Shown here in pieces: positions 34,017 through 41,920 of a DNA stretch of 46,942 bases. The DNA is from a bacterium. Lineage in GTDB: Bacteria; Patescibacteriota; Minisyncoccia; Portnoybacterales; JAKAHB01. The translations under genes were made by a program, and so were the position numbers. The notes beneath the pieces are model-generated. The model was not told the origin of the DNA, did not search any database, and worked only from the letters and a program-made list of their open reading frames with translations. Location of the stretch: contig JAKAHB010000003.1 of assembly GCA_021815315.1 (NCBI GenBank), positions 1-46,942 on the forward strand, read 5' to 3'. Positions within the stretch are counted from its first letter, which is position 1; each line of letters starts with the position of its first letter.

Positions 34017-34039
34017 CCTCGCCACGGCGAGGTTTTTTT
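34017..34039 (+). terminator. Intrinsic terminator of the 146-aa orphan gene
   Basis: Stem CCTCGC (34017-34022) / GCGAGG (34027-34032) and seven Ts, directly after the stop codon. It separates this gene's transcript from the RNA downstream. Confidence 0.88.
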
Positions 34040-34120
34040 GTTGCCTCTCTTGCGCTCAACAATAAAAAGTTTTGTGCGATAAAAGCCGGCATAGAACTTG
34101 ATTTTTATCTTCTTTGATGC

Positions 34121-34472
34121 TAAACAAAAGGCAGTGGGGCTGCTTTGTTTGGTTTAACGCCGTAGCGTTAGGCCGAACGGGTCGTTTGCAACAAACGACT
34201 CAATGAAGAGTTGGCGCCTTAAGAGCCGAGCCGAAGAGTTCTTCCCCCCTGGGCTTTAGTGAAGTCGGAAGAGCGGCCACGCCCTGGCGGTCGCCAGCGG
34301 CTTGTGCCAACGCCTGGGTTTTGGCCCAGCGACGGTAAGCTCTACGGCCAGGAGGGAGACCGGCACAAGTCCGCTTAGGCAAGCGGCCTGCGGCGCTTAG
34401 AGGTTCAAGATTCGTCTCTGGATCGCGGCCTCGTACGAGCCCCTGGGGGGATGAGAGTCCCCCCTTTTTTTT
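34121..34472 (+). ncRNA. Large structured RNA upstream of the reverse transcriptase (candidate retron msr-msd RNA)
   Basis: A gene-free, GC-rich stretch dense in perfect stems: 34121-34150 (11 bp with bulge, loop TGGGG), 34151-34174 (10 bp, loop CGTA), 34179-34201 (10 bp, loop CAA), 34284-34297 (CTGGC/GCCAG), 34299-34308 with 34362-34371 (10 bp, enclosing CTGGG/CCCAG at 34314-34329) and 34371-34386 (CCGCTT/AAGCGG). A long-range stem joins 34244-34256 to 34437-34450 (about 12 bp, one U-U mismatch, one bulge), like the a1/a2 stem of retrons. Just inside it TTTAGTGAAG resembles the TTAGC region holding the branching G of Ec86 (candidate G34259). A -35-like TTGATT at 34098-34103 precedes a poor -10, so the true 5' end is uncertain. 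Role as msr-msd is inferred. Confidence 0.7.
34445..34472 (+). terminator. Strong intrinsic terminator between the structured RNA and the reverse transcriptase
   Basis: A 7-bp stem of GGGGGGA (34445-34451) with TCCCCCC (34458-34464) followed by eight Ts. The same G run can pair with C34244-34249 instead, so terminator and long-range closing stem exclude each other. Confidence 0.88.
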
Positions 34473-34510
34473 CTTTAACAAACGAATAAACAGAGAAGGA
34501 GTCCCGGCCC

Positions 34511-35608
34511 ATGAAGCAATTAAGTTTTGCTTCTCTTTGGGCGGGATATACTCGCGCTCAAGCAGAAGCCATCGGATTTTTGGCGGAAGAGCTTTCGTTC
34601 AGCGCTTTCCGGTTGGCTGAAGCTCTCCAAAATATTTCCTACCAAAAAAAGGCGGTAGCAAAAAAATCCGGCGGAGTAAGAACGATTTACTCCCCCAATC
34701 AGAAGTTGAAGAGGGTGCAAGAGAAATTAAACATTTTTTTCTACCGCTGGAAAATTGATCAGCGACAATTTGGTTGCCGTCCCGAAGGTTCGCCAGTCAA
34801 AAACGCCAAACACCATGTTTGGTTTACGAGCGAAGAAAGCACCGGACGAGTTCCTCGCTGGACTCTTCAGCTGGATTTGAAGGATGCTTTTCCTTCGGTG
34901 ACCAGCGATCTGTTGCGGGAGATGTTTCTGAAACTTATTTTGGAGGATTCATCGCTGGACAAGCAAGTCGCCGAGGAAGTGGCGACTTTTTTAGTCAAGC
35001 TGACAACCCACAACGCCCGGCTGCCCCAAGGAGCGCCGACTTCCCCATATCTCTTCAACCTGGTATTGGTGCACAGCGGCGTGATTGCCAGAATTGCCCA
35101 GGTTTGCGGCAAAGGAAAAAAGTTTTCAATCTATGTTGACGACCTTACGGTGTCGTCGCTGAAGAAAGAAATAACCTGGAATTTTGCCAATCGCTTAATT
35201 GAAGCCATTGAAGAAGACGGCTGGCTGAAAGTTAACCGCGAAAAGTCACGTCGCAATAACATTCGTTGCGGCGCGCATCGGATAACCGGCGTGTCGTTGG
35301 GCCGAGTTAAAATAACGAGCAACCGCCGGCGTTTCAAGGCGAGTGAGGTCTATCGCTACAAAATAGCCTTGTCCCAAAAAACGTTAAATCGGTATCGCGG
35401 ACTGATCTTCCGCGCCACCAAAATTATGATGTCCGGCCGGCTACCGGATCAGGAAACCGACGGAATGAGCTTGGAGCAAATCCTCGGCTACATCGGCTGG
35501 ATCAAGGAGGCCGGCCAGGAGGAGCAAAAAACCAGCCCCAAGGTTTCCAAAGCCATCCAAGAATTCTTCTGGGCCTTGGAGCTTCAAAGGAGTACCAACG
35601 GTCCCTAG
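34511..35608 (+). CDS. Retron-type reverse transcriptase
   Basis: 365 residues. RT motifs in order: GGVRTIYSPNQKLKRVQ (54-70), the retron X motif NAxxH as NAKHH (98-102), LDLKDAFPSV with catalytic Asp122, LPQGAPTSPYLFNLV (171-185), catalytic YVDD (208-211, where most retrons have YADD), and ITGVSLG (258-264), matching the retron VTG motif Y. LPQG argues against a diversity-generating retroelement; the lack of maturase or endonuclease domains argues against a group II intron protein. Residues ~290-365 are a helical thumb-like end with no fused effector. AAGGAG lies nine bases before the ATG. A large structured RNA lies immediately upstream, as retrons require. Downstream is the unrelated dnaK gene, so no effector follows. 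Confidence 0.9.
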   Translation: MKQLSFASLWAGYTRAQAEAIGFLAEELSFSAFRLAEALQNISYQKKAVAKKSGGVRTIYSPNQKLKRVQEKLNIFFYRWKIDQRQFGCRPEGSPVKNAKHHVWFTSEESTGRVPRWTLQLDLKDAFPSVTSDLLREMFLKLILEDSSLDKQVAEEVATFLVKLTTHNARLPQGAPTSPYLFNLVLVHSGVIARIAQVCGKGKKFSIYVDDLTVSSLKKEITWNFANRLIEAIEEDGWLKVNREKSRRNNIRCGAHRITGVSLGRVKITSNRRRFKASEVYRYKIALSQKTLNRYRGLIFRATKIMMSGRLPDQETDGMSLEQILGYIGWIKEAGQEEQKTSPKVSKAIQEFFWALELQRSTNGP

Positions 35609-35609
35609 T

Positions 35610-35635
35610 CCCCGCTTTTTCTAGCGGGGCTTTTT
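35610..35635 (+). terminator. Intrinsic terminator of the reverse transcriptase gene
   Basis: Stem CCCCGC (35610-35615) / GCGGGG (35624-35629) and a T run at 35631-35635, directly after the stop codon and before the convergent dnaK end. Confidence 0.85.
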
Positions 35636-35645
35636 ATTTTTTAGC

Positions 35646-37511
35646 CTAGTTACTTTGTTGTTCGCCTGGCGTGTCGTTCTTTTTTTCTTCAAATTCCCCT
35701 TCTACGGTTTTATTGTCGCCGGCTGGTTGCTCTCCCGGAGCAGCCGGGGGTTCGCTGGCGGTTCCTTGCTGTTTGTAGAGCTCTTCACCTATTTTTTGCG
35801 CCGCTTGGGAAAGTTCCGCGGTGGCTTTTTTTATAGCTTCAAGGTCGTCGCCTTCTTTGAGTTTTTTCAGCTCTTCAATTTTTTCGTTGACCTCTTTTTT
35901 AATTTCCTCGGAAATCTTGGCGTCGTTTTCGCGGATGGTTTTTTCGGCGGTAAAAATCAAAGTATCGGCGATATTTTTGGTTTCAATTTTTTCTTTCTTC
36001 TTTTTGTCTTCTTCGGCGTGGGCTTCCGCTTCTTGCCTCATTTTTTCAATTTCTTCTTTGGAAAGCGCTCCGGAATCCTTGATGGTAATATTCTGTGATT
36101 TTCCGGAGGCCTTGTCTTTGGCGGTGACGTTTAAAATTCCGTTGGCATCAATGTCAAAAATTACTTCAACCTGCGGAATGCCGCGAGGCGCGGGAGGAAT
36201 GCCATCTAGCATAAACCGACCCAACGTTTTGTTGTCCGTGGCCATCGGCCGCTCTCCTTGGAGGACGTGAATCTCAACCGAAGGCTGATTGTCAGCCGCG
36301 GTGGAGAAAATTTGAGACTTGGAGGTGGGGACCGTGGTATTGCGCTCTATTAAAGGAGTCGCGACTCCGCCCAGAGTTTCAATGCCTAGGGTCAGCGGCG
36401 TGACATCAAGAAGCAAGACGTCTTTCATCTCTCCGCCAAGAACCGCTCCTTGAATTGCCGCACCCATGGCCACGCATTCCATCGGGTCAACTCCTCTTTC
36501 AATCTTTTTACCCACGGCGTCTTCCACGAATTTTTGCACAATTGGCATTCGAGTCGGTCCGCCAACCAAAATGATGCGGGTGATGTCGTCAGGCACCAAC
36601 TTGGCGTCTTTTAGAGCTTGGTCAATCGGTCCTTTTAACCGCTCCATAATGGGGTGTACCAATTCTTCCAATTTGGCGCGAGAAATTTTCATTTGCAGGT
36701 GCTGCGGGCCTTGGGCGTTAGCGGTGATAAAAGGTAAATTGATTTCGGTCTCTTGCGTGGTTGAAAGTTCGATTTTGGCTTTTTCAGCCGCTTCGCGGAC
36801 GCGGGTAATGGCCATTTTATCCGCGGATAAATCAACGCCGGTTTGCTTCTTGGATTCGTCCACAATATAATCCATCAATATTTTGTCCATGTCTGTTCCT
36901 CCAAGCTGGGTGTCGCCAGAAGTGGAGACGACTTCAAAAACTCCATCGCCAAAGTCCATAATGGTTACGTCTAGGGTGCCACCGCCGAGATCAAAAACCA
37001 AAATCTTCTCGCTTTTTCCCGATTTATCCAGGCCATAAGCCAAGGCAGCCGCGGTTGGTTCGTTGATAATGCGGACAACTTCCAGCCCGGCAATAGCGCC
37101 GGCATCTTTGGTTGCTTGTCGTTGAGCGTCGTTAAAATAGGCCGGAACCGTGATTACTGCCTTCTCCACTTTGTCGCCCAAAAAAGCCTCTGCGTCTTTC
37201 TTTACTTTTTGCAGGATGTAAGCAGAAATTTGTTGCGGAGTATATTCTTTCCCGTGGATAGTGAATTTATCGCTGGTCCCCATTTTTCTTTTAGCGGCCG
37301 CGATTGTCCCTTCGGGGTTGGTGACGGCTTGTCGACGGGCCGGTTCCCCAACTAGCAGCTCGCCTTCTTTAGTGAAAGCCACCACGGAAGGGAAGGCTTT
37401 TCCTCCGACAGAAGTCCCCTCGGCCGAAGGAATAATTTGCGCCTTGCCACCTTCATAAAAAGCGGCAGCTGAATTTGATGTCCCAAGATCTATTCCGATT
37501 ATTTTTGACAT
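35646..37511 (-). CDS. dnaK: Chaperone DnaK (Hsp70)
   Basis: 621 residues, typical. Phosphate loop [51 protein letters not shown] and [10 protein letters not shown] in the ATPase domain; the linker [15 protein letters not shown]; the peptide-binding domain; and a helical lid with a Gly/Pro/Glu-rich tail. It folds client proteins with ATP. It is the last gene of hrcA-grpE-dnaK, under CIRCE control. No dnaJ follows: the operon ends here, convergent with the reverse transcriptase. Confidence 0.98.
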   Translation of the reverse strand: MSKIIGIDLGTSNSAAAFYEGGKAQIIPSAEGTSVGGKAFPSVVAFTKEGELLVGEPARRQAVTNPEGTIAAAKRKMGTSDKFTIHGKEYTPQQISAYILQKVKKDAEAFLGDKVEKAVITVPAYFNDAQRQATKDAGAIAGLEVVRIINEPTAAALAYGLDKSGKSEKILVFDLGGGTLDVTIMDFGDGVFEVVSTSGDTQLGGTDMDKILMDYIVDESKKQTGVDLSADKMAITRVREAAEKAKIELSTTQETEINLPFITANAQGPQHLQMKISRAKLEELVHPIMERLKGPIDQALKDAKLVPDDITRIILVGGPTRMPIVQKFVEDAVGKKIERGVDPMECVAMGAAIQGAVLGGEMKDVLLLDVTPLTLGIETLGGVATPLIERNTTVPTSKSQIFSTAADNQPSVEIHVLQGERPMATDNKTLGRFMLDGIPPAPRGIPQVEVIFDIDANGILNVTAKDKASGKSQNITIKDSGALSKEEIEKMRQEAEAHAEEDKKKKEKIETKNIADTLIFTAEKTIRENDAKISEEIKKEVNEKIEELKKLKEGDDLEAIKKATAELSQAAQKIGEELYKQQGTASEPPAAPGEQPAGDNKTVEGEFEEKKNDTPGEQQSN

Positions 37512-37532
37512 AGGTTTTAAAATTTTCTTTAA

Positions 37533-38057
37533 TTATTTTTTAATCACTCTCACTTTTGCTGTTCTCACCACTCGCCCATTCAGTTTGTAGCCACAACTGA
37601 TTTCACTTATAGCTTCGACATTTTTTTCGCCATCGGGCGGCTCTTCGCACTCGATCGCTTCATGCTCTTTGGGGTTGAAACAAACCTGTTCGCAATTAAT
37701 CCTCTCCAGTCCGTGCCCCTTTAAGGTGTCTTCCAACTGTTTTTTCACCAAGGAGTAATTTTCTTTTTCTCTATCTTTTGCCGCGCCAATGGCGGCGTCG
37801 AGGGTGTCCAGTACCGGCAAGATCTCCATAATCAAGCCCTCGTTAATCATTTTCTGCCAATCTTGCATTTGCTTCTCTTGCCGCTGGCGGAAATTAATCA
37901 TATCCGCTTGCGCTTTTTGCCAGCCGATTAAATATTCTTTTTTTTCTTTTTCGCAAGCTTTCAGTTTTTCCTTGAGCTGAGCGAGTTTACTATTTTTATT
38001 TTTGCCCAAAGAAGGCTCCTCCTCCGCCTCTGGTTCGTACTGAATTTCATCTTTCAT
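37533..38057 (-). CDS. grpE: GrpE nucleotide exchange factor
   Basis: 174 residues. Long N-terminal coiled coil (KNSKLAQLKEKLKACEKEKK, then WQKAQADMINFRQRQEK), followed by the four-helix and beta-wing region with VLDTLDAAIGAA and the family end SCGYKLNGRVVRTAKVRVIK. It releases ADP from DnaK. It lies between hrcA and dnaK. Confidence 0.96.
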   Translation of the reverse strand: MKDEIQYEPEAEEEPSLGKNKNSKLAQLKEKLKACEKEKKEYLIGWQKAQADMINFRQRQEKQMQDWQKMINEGLIMEILPVLDTLDAAIGAAKDREKENYSLVKKQLEDTLKGHGLERINCEQVCFNPKEHEAIECEEPPDGEKNVEAISEISCGYKLNGRVVRTAKVRVIKK

Positions 38058-38142
38058 AAAAAAATGGCGCTAATTTATAAACGGCGCACCGACATCGCTA
38101 ATTTGAGCGCGACATTGGTATCTGCTCGTAACTAAACCAGCG

Positions 38143-38865
38143 TTAAGTTTTGATTCTTTTCTCAAACCACTCGGCTAGTTCGCTGACCAGGCTGTAATTT
38201 TTGGCGTAGTCCATTTTTCTTGGGCCCATAATGCCGATAAAGACCCTTTCGTCTTCACTGACTGGGCTGGAAGCGACGATTAAGCCGCAATTTTTAAATT
38301 CAACAATCGGATTTTCCCCTCCGACAAAAACTTGGATGCCGGTATTCATTTCTTTAAAAACCCGGATTAATTTTTTTTCAGGACTATGCTCTAAGGCATC
38401 AAACATTTGGGTCGCTTCTTCGTAATTTTCCTCGCCCCAACTTTTAAGCAGATCGGCATAGCCGGCACCATAAAAGCTTTGGTCTTCCGGCAAAAGGCCA
38501 AAGCCCAAGTTTCTGGAAACTCGAGCCAGAGCCTTGGCCGCTCCTCTTAATAGTTGGTGCTGTTCGGAAATAAAACGATTGACGTATTCTTGAAAAATTC
38601 TTCGTTCGCGTTCAATTAAAATAACCTTGTCCATTAATTCGTCTACGAAGAAGCGCAGACCTTTGTCGGTAGGCACGCGGCCCGCGGAGGTGTGGGGCTG
38701 GGAAAGATAGCCCTTACGTTCCAGGCGCATCATCTCGCCGCGAATAGTGGCGGTACTAAAATCCAGACCGTATTTTTTCGCCAACATTAAAGAGCTGACG
38801 GGTTCTCCTCTTCGGGAGTATTCTCTGATTACGGCTTTCAAGATGTTTTTCTGTCGGGGTTGCAT
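38143..38865 (-). CDS. hrcA: Heat-shock repressor HrcA, short form
   Basis: 240 residues against about 340 in Bacillus. The N-terminal winged helix is complete: QKNILKAVIREYSRRGEPV, SSLMLAKKYGLDFSTATIRGEMMRLERKGYLSQPHTSAGRVPTDKG in separate conserved blocks, then a reduced GAF-like and inserted domain ending GIMGPRKMDYAKNYSLVSEL. It binds CIRCE and represses the chaperone operon. First gene of the operon; CIRCE lies six bases before its start codon. Confidence 0.95.
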   Translation of the reverse strand: MQPRQKNILKAVIREYSRRGEPVSSLMLAKKYGLDFSTATIRGEMMRLERKGYLSQPHTSAGRVPTDKGLRFFVDELMDKVILIERERRIFQEYVNRFISEQHQLLRGAAKALARVSRNLGFGLLPEDQSFYGAGYADLLKSWGEENYEEATQMFDALEHSPEKKLIRVFKEMNTGIQVFVGGENPIVEFKNCGLIVASSPVSEDERVFIGIMGPRKMDYAKNYSLVSELAEWFEKRIKT

Positions 38866-38870
38866 GATAA

Positions 38871-38936
38871 AATTAGTTTAGCACTCGCAATTAGTGAGTG
38901 CTAAACTAATTTTAACGTTTATAAAAACATTGTCAA
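38871..38936 (-). promoter_or_regulatory. CIRCE operator with extended arms and sigma70-type promoter
   Basis: TTAGCACTC-N9-GAGTGCTAA (38878-38904) is an exact CIRCE. The palindrome continues, giving perfect 16-bp arms (38871-38886 and 38896-38911). The promoter upstream on the minus strand is TTGACA (38931-38936), 16 bp, TAAAAT (38909-38914), so CIRCE covers the transcription start. HrcA binding here represses hrcA-grpE-dnaK. Confidence 0.95.
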
Positions 38937-39061
38937 GCGGCTTATTTTTCTGGTAAGATTAAAACGTTAATCAATATCTTGCCGATCCGCTAATTCGCGC
39001 AAATAACGCCAATTCTAAGACTCGCTTGGGCTTTTGCGTGTTATTTGGGGATTTAATTTCC

Positions 39062-39967
39062 ATGAAGCAAACCACTTTTAATAATGTTACCTGGGTTGAT
39101 ATTTTGGGCCTTTCCGAAAAACAGGCTAACGAGCTCAAACAAGAATTAGGCTTGGCCAGTTCCGTCCATCGAGAATTGCTTACCAAACAAAATCGGTCAA
39201 AGATAGAAGAATACGACAACTATATTTTTATTGTTCTCCATTTCCCCGTTCACAACAAAGAGACTCGCGCCACCAAGCCGGTTGAGCTTGATTTTATCGT
39301 AACTCCTTCAAGAGTTATTACCTTCCAGCAGCAAGCCATTCCGGCGCTAGAAACTTTTTTTGAAACTTGTGACGATCATGATGACATGAAGATAACTTAT
39401 TTTCGGTCGGCCGGCTATCTGCTCTTCAGTTTGTTGGACAAGTTGATTGATTCTTCCATGCCGATGCTTGACCATCTGCATGAAAAAATTGATAAAATTG
39501 AAGATCAAATTTTCAAAGGAATTGAAAAGGACATGCTTTATGAAATCGCTATTGTCAAAAATGATGTCATTGATTTTCGCCGCGCTGTTAAGCCTCAAAA
39601 ATCAATCTATGAAATTTTGACTAAAAAGGCCGGCCGTTTCTTTGGACACGAAGTGGACCATTTAACGCCGGAGATTACGGGCTCCAATATTCGTGTTTGG
39701 AACACGTTGGAAAACTTGAAAGAATTGATAGAATCGCTTGAAGAGACAAATAATTCTCTGCTTTCCTACAAGTTGTCGCACATAATGAAAACCTTGACGA
39801 TCGTTTCTTTTATTACCTTCCCGCTTTCGCTGATTGTCGCTATTTTCAGCATGGATGTCCGGCTTCCATTTTTGAGAAGTCCTTACAATTGGTTTGGCAA
39901 TGTTGCTTTCATCGTTCTGGCGGTAGCCGGGCTGACCAGCTACTTCCGGAAGAAAAAATGGTTCTAA
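39062..39967 (+). CDS. corA: CorA-family divalent cation channel with altered GMN motif
   Basis: 301 residues. The N-terminal domain has the CorA alpha/beta fold (NYIFIVLHFPVHN) and long stalk helices (MLDHLHEKIDKIEDQIFKG, DVIDFRRAVKPQ). Two C-terminal membrane segments end with the basic KKKWF. The selectivity motif after the first segment, normally YGMN, reads FSMD (IVAIFSMDVRLPF). Mutation of GMN in studied CorA proteins blocks Mg transport, so selectivity may differ. The ATG at 39062 is chosen; the frame is open upstream to 39026 without a start of family type. Confidence 0.88.
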   Translation: MKQTTFNNVTWVDILGLSEKQANELKQELGLASSVHRELLTKQNRSKIEEYDNYIFIVLHFPVHNKETRATKPVELDFIVTPSRVITFQQQAIPALETFFETCDDHDDMKITYFRSAGYLLFSLLDKLIDSSMPMLDHLHEKIDKIEDQIFKGIEKDMLYEIAIVKNDVIDFRRAVKPQKSIYEILTKKAGRFFGHEVDHLTPEITGSNIRVWNTLENLKELIESLEETNNSLLSYKLSHIMKTLTIVSFITFPLSLIVAIFSMDVRLPFLRSPYNWFGNVAFIVLAVAGLTSYFRKKKWF

Positions 39968-39970
39968 CTT

Positions 39971-40005
39971 TTACGGATTTACAGATCTATTACAAATTTA
40001 CAGAT
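39971..40005 (+). repeat. Left inverted repeat flanking the GxxExxY gene
   Basis: Itself built of two related sub-units, each containing ATTTACAGAT (the words at 39978-39986 and 39995-40005). Confidence 0.75.
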
Positions 40006-40020
40006 AAAACGTTATAAAAT

Positions 40021-40401
40021 ATGGAGGGAGAGTTAATTCACAAAGATTTAACTTATAAGATTATTGGAATCGTTTATGACGTCTATAATAAATTGGGCTA
40101 TGGCTACCAAGAAAAATTTTATCAAAAGGCTATTTCGCTAGAACTGAAAGAAAAAGGAATTAGCCATAAAATGGAGGTCTTTTCCCCGGTAATTTACAAT
40201 AATGAAACCATTGGTAAATGCTTTTTGGATTTCTTGATAGAAGAGAAAGTGATTTTAGAGCTTAAAAGGGGAAGGAGCATCCGCCGTTCGGATATTGAAC
40301 AAATTTATAACTATCTCAAAATTAGGAACTTAAAACTGGGGTTGTTAATAAGATTCGCGCCTAGCGGTGTAATCGTAAAAAGAATAGTGAATATAAAATA
40401 A
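40021..40401 (+). CDS. GxxExxY family protein, PD-(D/E)XK nuclease-like
   Basis: 126 residues, the full length of the family. The name-giving motif is LGYGYQEKFYQKAI (about 26-39). The nuclease-like core follows: CFLDFLIEEKVILELKRG, with Asp and E-x-K placed as in the PD-(D/E)XK fold. Family function is unknown; a nuclease activity is inferred from fold. AT-rich, unlike cysS beside it, and flanked by inverted repeats. The ATG directly follows TATAAAAT. Confidence 0.88.
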   Translation: MEGELIHKDLTYKIIGIVYDVYNKLGYGYQEKFYQKAISLELKEKGISHKMEVFSPVIYNNETIGKCFLDFLIEEKVILELKRGRSIRRSDIEQIYNYLKIRNLKLGLLIRFAPSGVIVKRIVNIK

Positions 40402-40415
40402 ATCAATCAACAACC

Positions 40416-40450
40416 AATCCGTAAATTTGTAGCAATCAGTAAATCCGTAA
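40416..40450 (-). repeat. Right inverted repeat flanking the GxxExxY gene
   Basis: Reverse complement of the left repeat with a few mismatches and one gap; the outermost word TTACGGATTTAC is the same. It ends two bases before the cysS ATG, so it forms the cysS leader. Confidence 0.75.
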
Positions 40451-40452
40451 TT

Positions 40453-41853
40453 ATGCGACTTTATAATTCTCTCACGAAAAAAACAGAAGAATTCAAGCCC
40501 TTAAAAGCCGGAAAGGTCGGCTTGTATACTTGCGGGCCGACGGTTTATGACCAGGCCCACATTGGCAATCTGCGCAGCTATGTCTTTGCCGACATTCTCC
40601 TCCGCGCCCTTTTGGTCAATGATTATAAAACAAAATGGGTAATGAACATTACCGACGTTGAAGATAAAACCATCGAAAAATCCCAAAGTAGCTCTTTGGG
40701 CCAAGATCCTCAAAAGGCCTTAAAAGAATACACGAGAAAATACGAAGCTATCTTTTGGAAAGATCTGAAAAATCTGAACGTGAACCTGCCCGATAAGCGG
40801 CCTCGAGCGACGGAGACAATTAAAGAAATGCAAAAACTTATCGTCCGAATTTTAAAACGGGGGTATGCCTACCCCAAGGACGGCGCAATCTACTTTGACG
40901 TTAAAAAATATTCAGAGAACCATCCCTACGGCCAATTGGTTAATATTGACCCCAAGGAATTAAAAGCCGGAACTAGGAGCAATGCCGATGAATACGAGAA
41001 AGAAGATGTCCAAGATTTTGTTTTATGGAAGAACAAAAAAGAGGGCGAACCATTTTGGAATTTTAAAATAAAAGGGAGAAACTTCCCGGGCCGGCCGGGT
41101 TGGCACATTGAATGTTCGGCTATGGCCCACAAATATCTTCCCGTTCCTTTTGACATTCACACTGGTGGAGTTGATTTGAAATTTCCTCACCACGAAAACG
41201 AAATCGCCCAAAGCGTTATTGGCTACCAAGCCGCGGGACTAGCCAGCTTTTTCGTCCACAACGACCACGTTCTGATTGACGGCCAAAGAATGGGCAAGCG
41301 TTTTAAAAACTTTTATACCCTGGCTGATCTTGAAAAAAAGGGCTTTGCCGCCATGGACTTGCGTTATTTTTTTTTAATCGCCCATTATCGTTCCAAGCTG
41401 AATTTTACCTGGGAGGCACTGGAAGCGGCTAGAAACGGACTGAGAAGATTAAACGATTTGGTGCGCGCCCTGTCAAAAGTAAAACCCAACCGGAAATCGG
41501 AAAACTTTAAAATCCACCGCCAGCAATTTTTGGATATTGTTAACCAGGACTTAGATACTCCGCAGGCTTTGGCTTTTATGTGGAAGACAATTGGGAACAA
41601 GTCAATCACTCCGGCCGAAAAAAAAGCTCTTCTTTTTGAGTTTGATAAAGTTTTTGGCTTTGAACTGGCGAGGGTCAAGCCGTTAAAAATTCCGGTGGAA
41701 ATTGTGCAGCTGGCCGAGCAAAGAGAGGAAGCCCGCCGGAGCCAAAATTGGCAAGAAGCCGATAAAATTCGCCGGCAAATAGAACAAGCCGGCTATTCGG
41801 TCCTTGATAACGAAGAAGGGTTTTTGATTAGACAGAGATCTAAAACCGATTAG
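40453..41853 (+). CDS. cysS: Cysteinyl-tRNA synthetase
   Basis: 466 residues, usual length. Zinc Cys27 in LYTCGPTVYDQAHIGN, with the HIGH motif as HIGN (36-39); zinc ligands WHIECSAM and HHENE also present. The KMSKS loop reads RMGKRFKNFYTL (near residue 280), where the family has KMSKSLGNF: two or three key positions differ but one Lys is kept. C-terminal helical anticodon-binding region is complete. It attaches Cys to tRNA-Cys in the cytosol. Confidence 0.96.
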   Translation: MRLYNSLTKKTEEFKPLKAGKVGLYTCGPTVYDQAHIGNLRSYVFADILLRALLVNDYKTKWVMNITDVEDKTIEKSQSSSLGQDPQKALKEYTRKYEAIFWKDLKNLNVNLPDKRPRATETIKEMQKLIVRILKRGYAYPKDGAIYFDVKKYSENHPYGQLVNIDPKELKAGTRSNADEYEKEDVQDFVLWKNKKEGEPFWNFKIKGRNFPGRPGWHIECSAMAHKYLPVPFDIHTGGVDLKFPHHENEIAQSVIGYQAAGLASFFVHNDHVLIDGQRMGKRFKNFYTLADLEKKGFAAMDLRYFFLIAHYRSKLNFTWEALEAARNGLRRLNDLVRALSKVKPNRKSENFKIHRQQFLDIVNQDLDTPQALAFMWKTIGNKSITPAEKKALLFEFDKVFGFELARVKPLKIPVEIVQLAEQREEARRSQNWQEADKIRRQIEQAGYSVLDNEEGFLIRQRSKTD

Positions 41854-41920
41854 TCGCTAGGGAGGCGCAAGAAACAAAAATTAACCGCCTTGACGGCAAG
41901 GGAGATAATTGGAAATTTTA

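Larger units (their letters stand above)
39971..40450 (+). mobile_element. Candidate small mobile element: GxxExxY gene with 35-bp terminal inverted repeats
   Basis: The left repeat (39971-40005) and right repeat (40416-40450) are imperfect inverted copies: the outer 12 bases TTACGGATTTAC are identical, and TACAAATTTAC recurs inside. The unit begins three bases after the corA stop and ends two bases before the cysS start codon, so it fills the whole gap. It holds only the GxxExxY gene. I see no transposase and no clear target duplication. Confidence 0.6.

Noticed and set aside
34121-34472. Structured RNA as RNase P RNA, tmRNA, SRP RNA or a group I/II intron
   Set aside because: I looked for the RNase P P4 sequences, the tmRNA ends and T-arm, the SRP tetraloop region and intron domain V or P7 motifs and found none; a T-loop-like GGTTCAAGATTC at 34402-34413 has no matching stem.
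34200-34481. 93-codon open frame on the minus strand in the structured RNA region
   Set aside because: It covers the RNA stems and the terminator and has no start signals; the GC-rich stems create the open frame by chance.
34511-35608. Diversity-generating retroelement
   Set aside because: The RT has LPQG and YVDD with retron X and Y motifs, and I see no template/variable repeat pair or variable-repeat target gene nearby.
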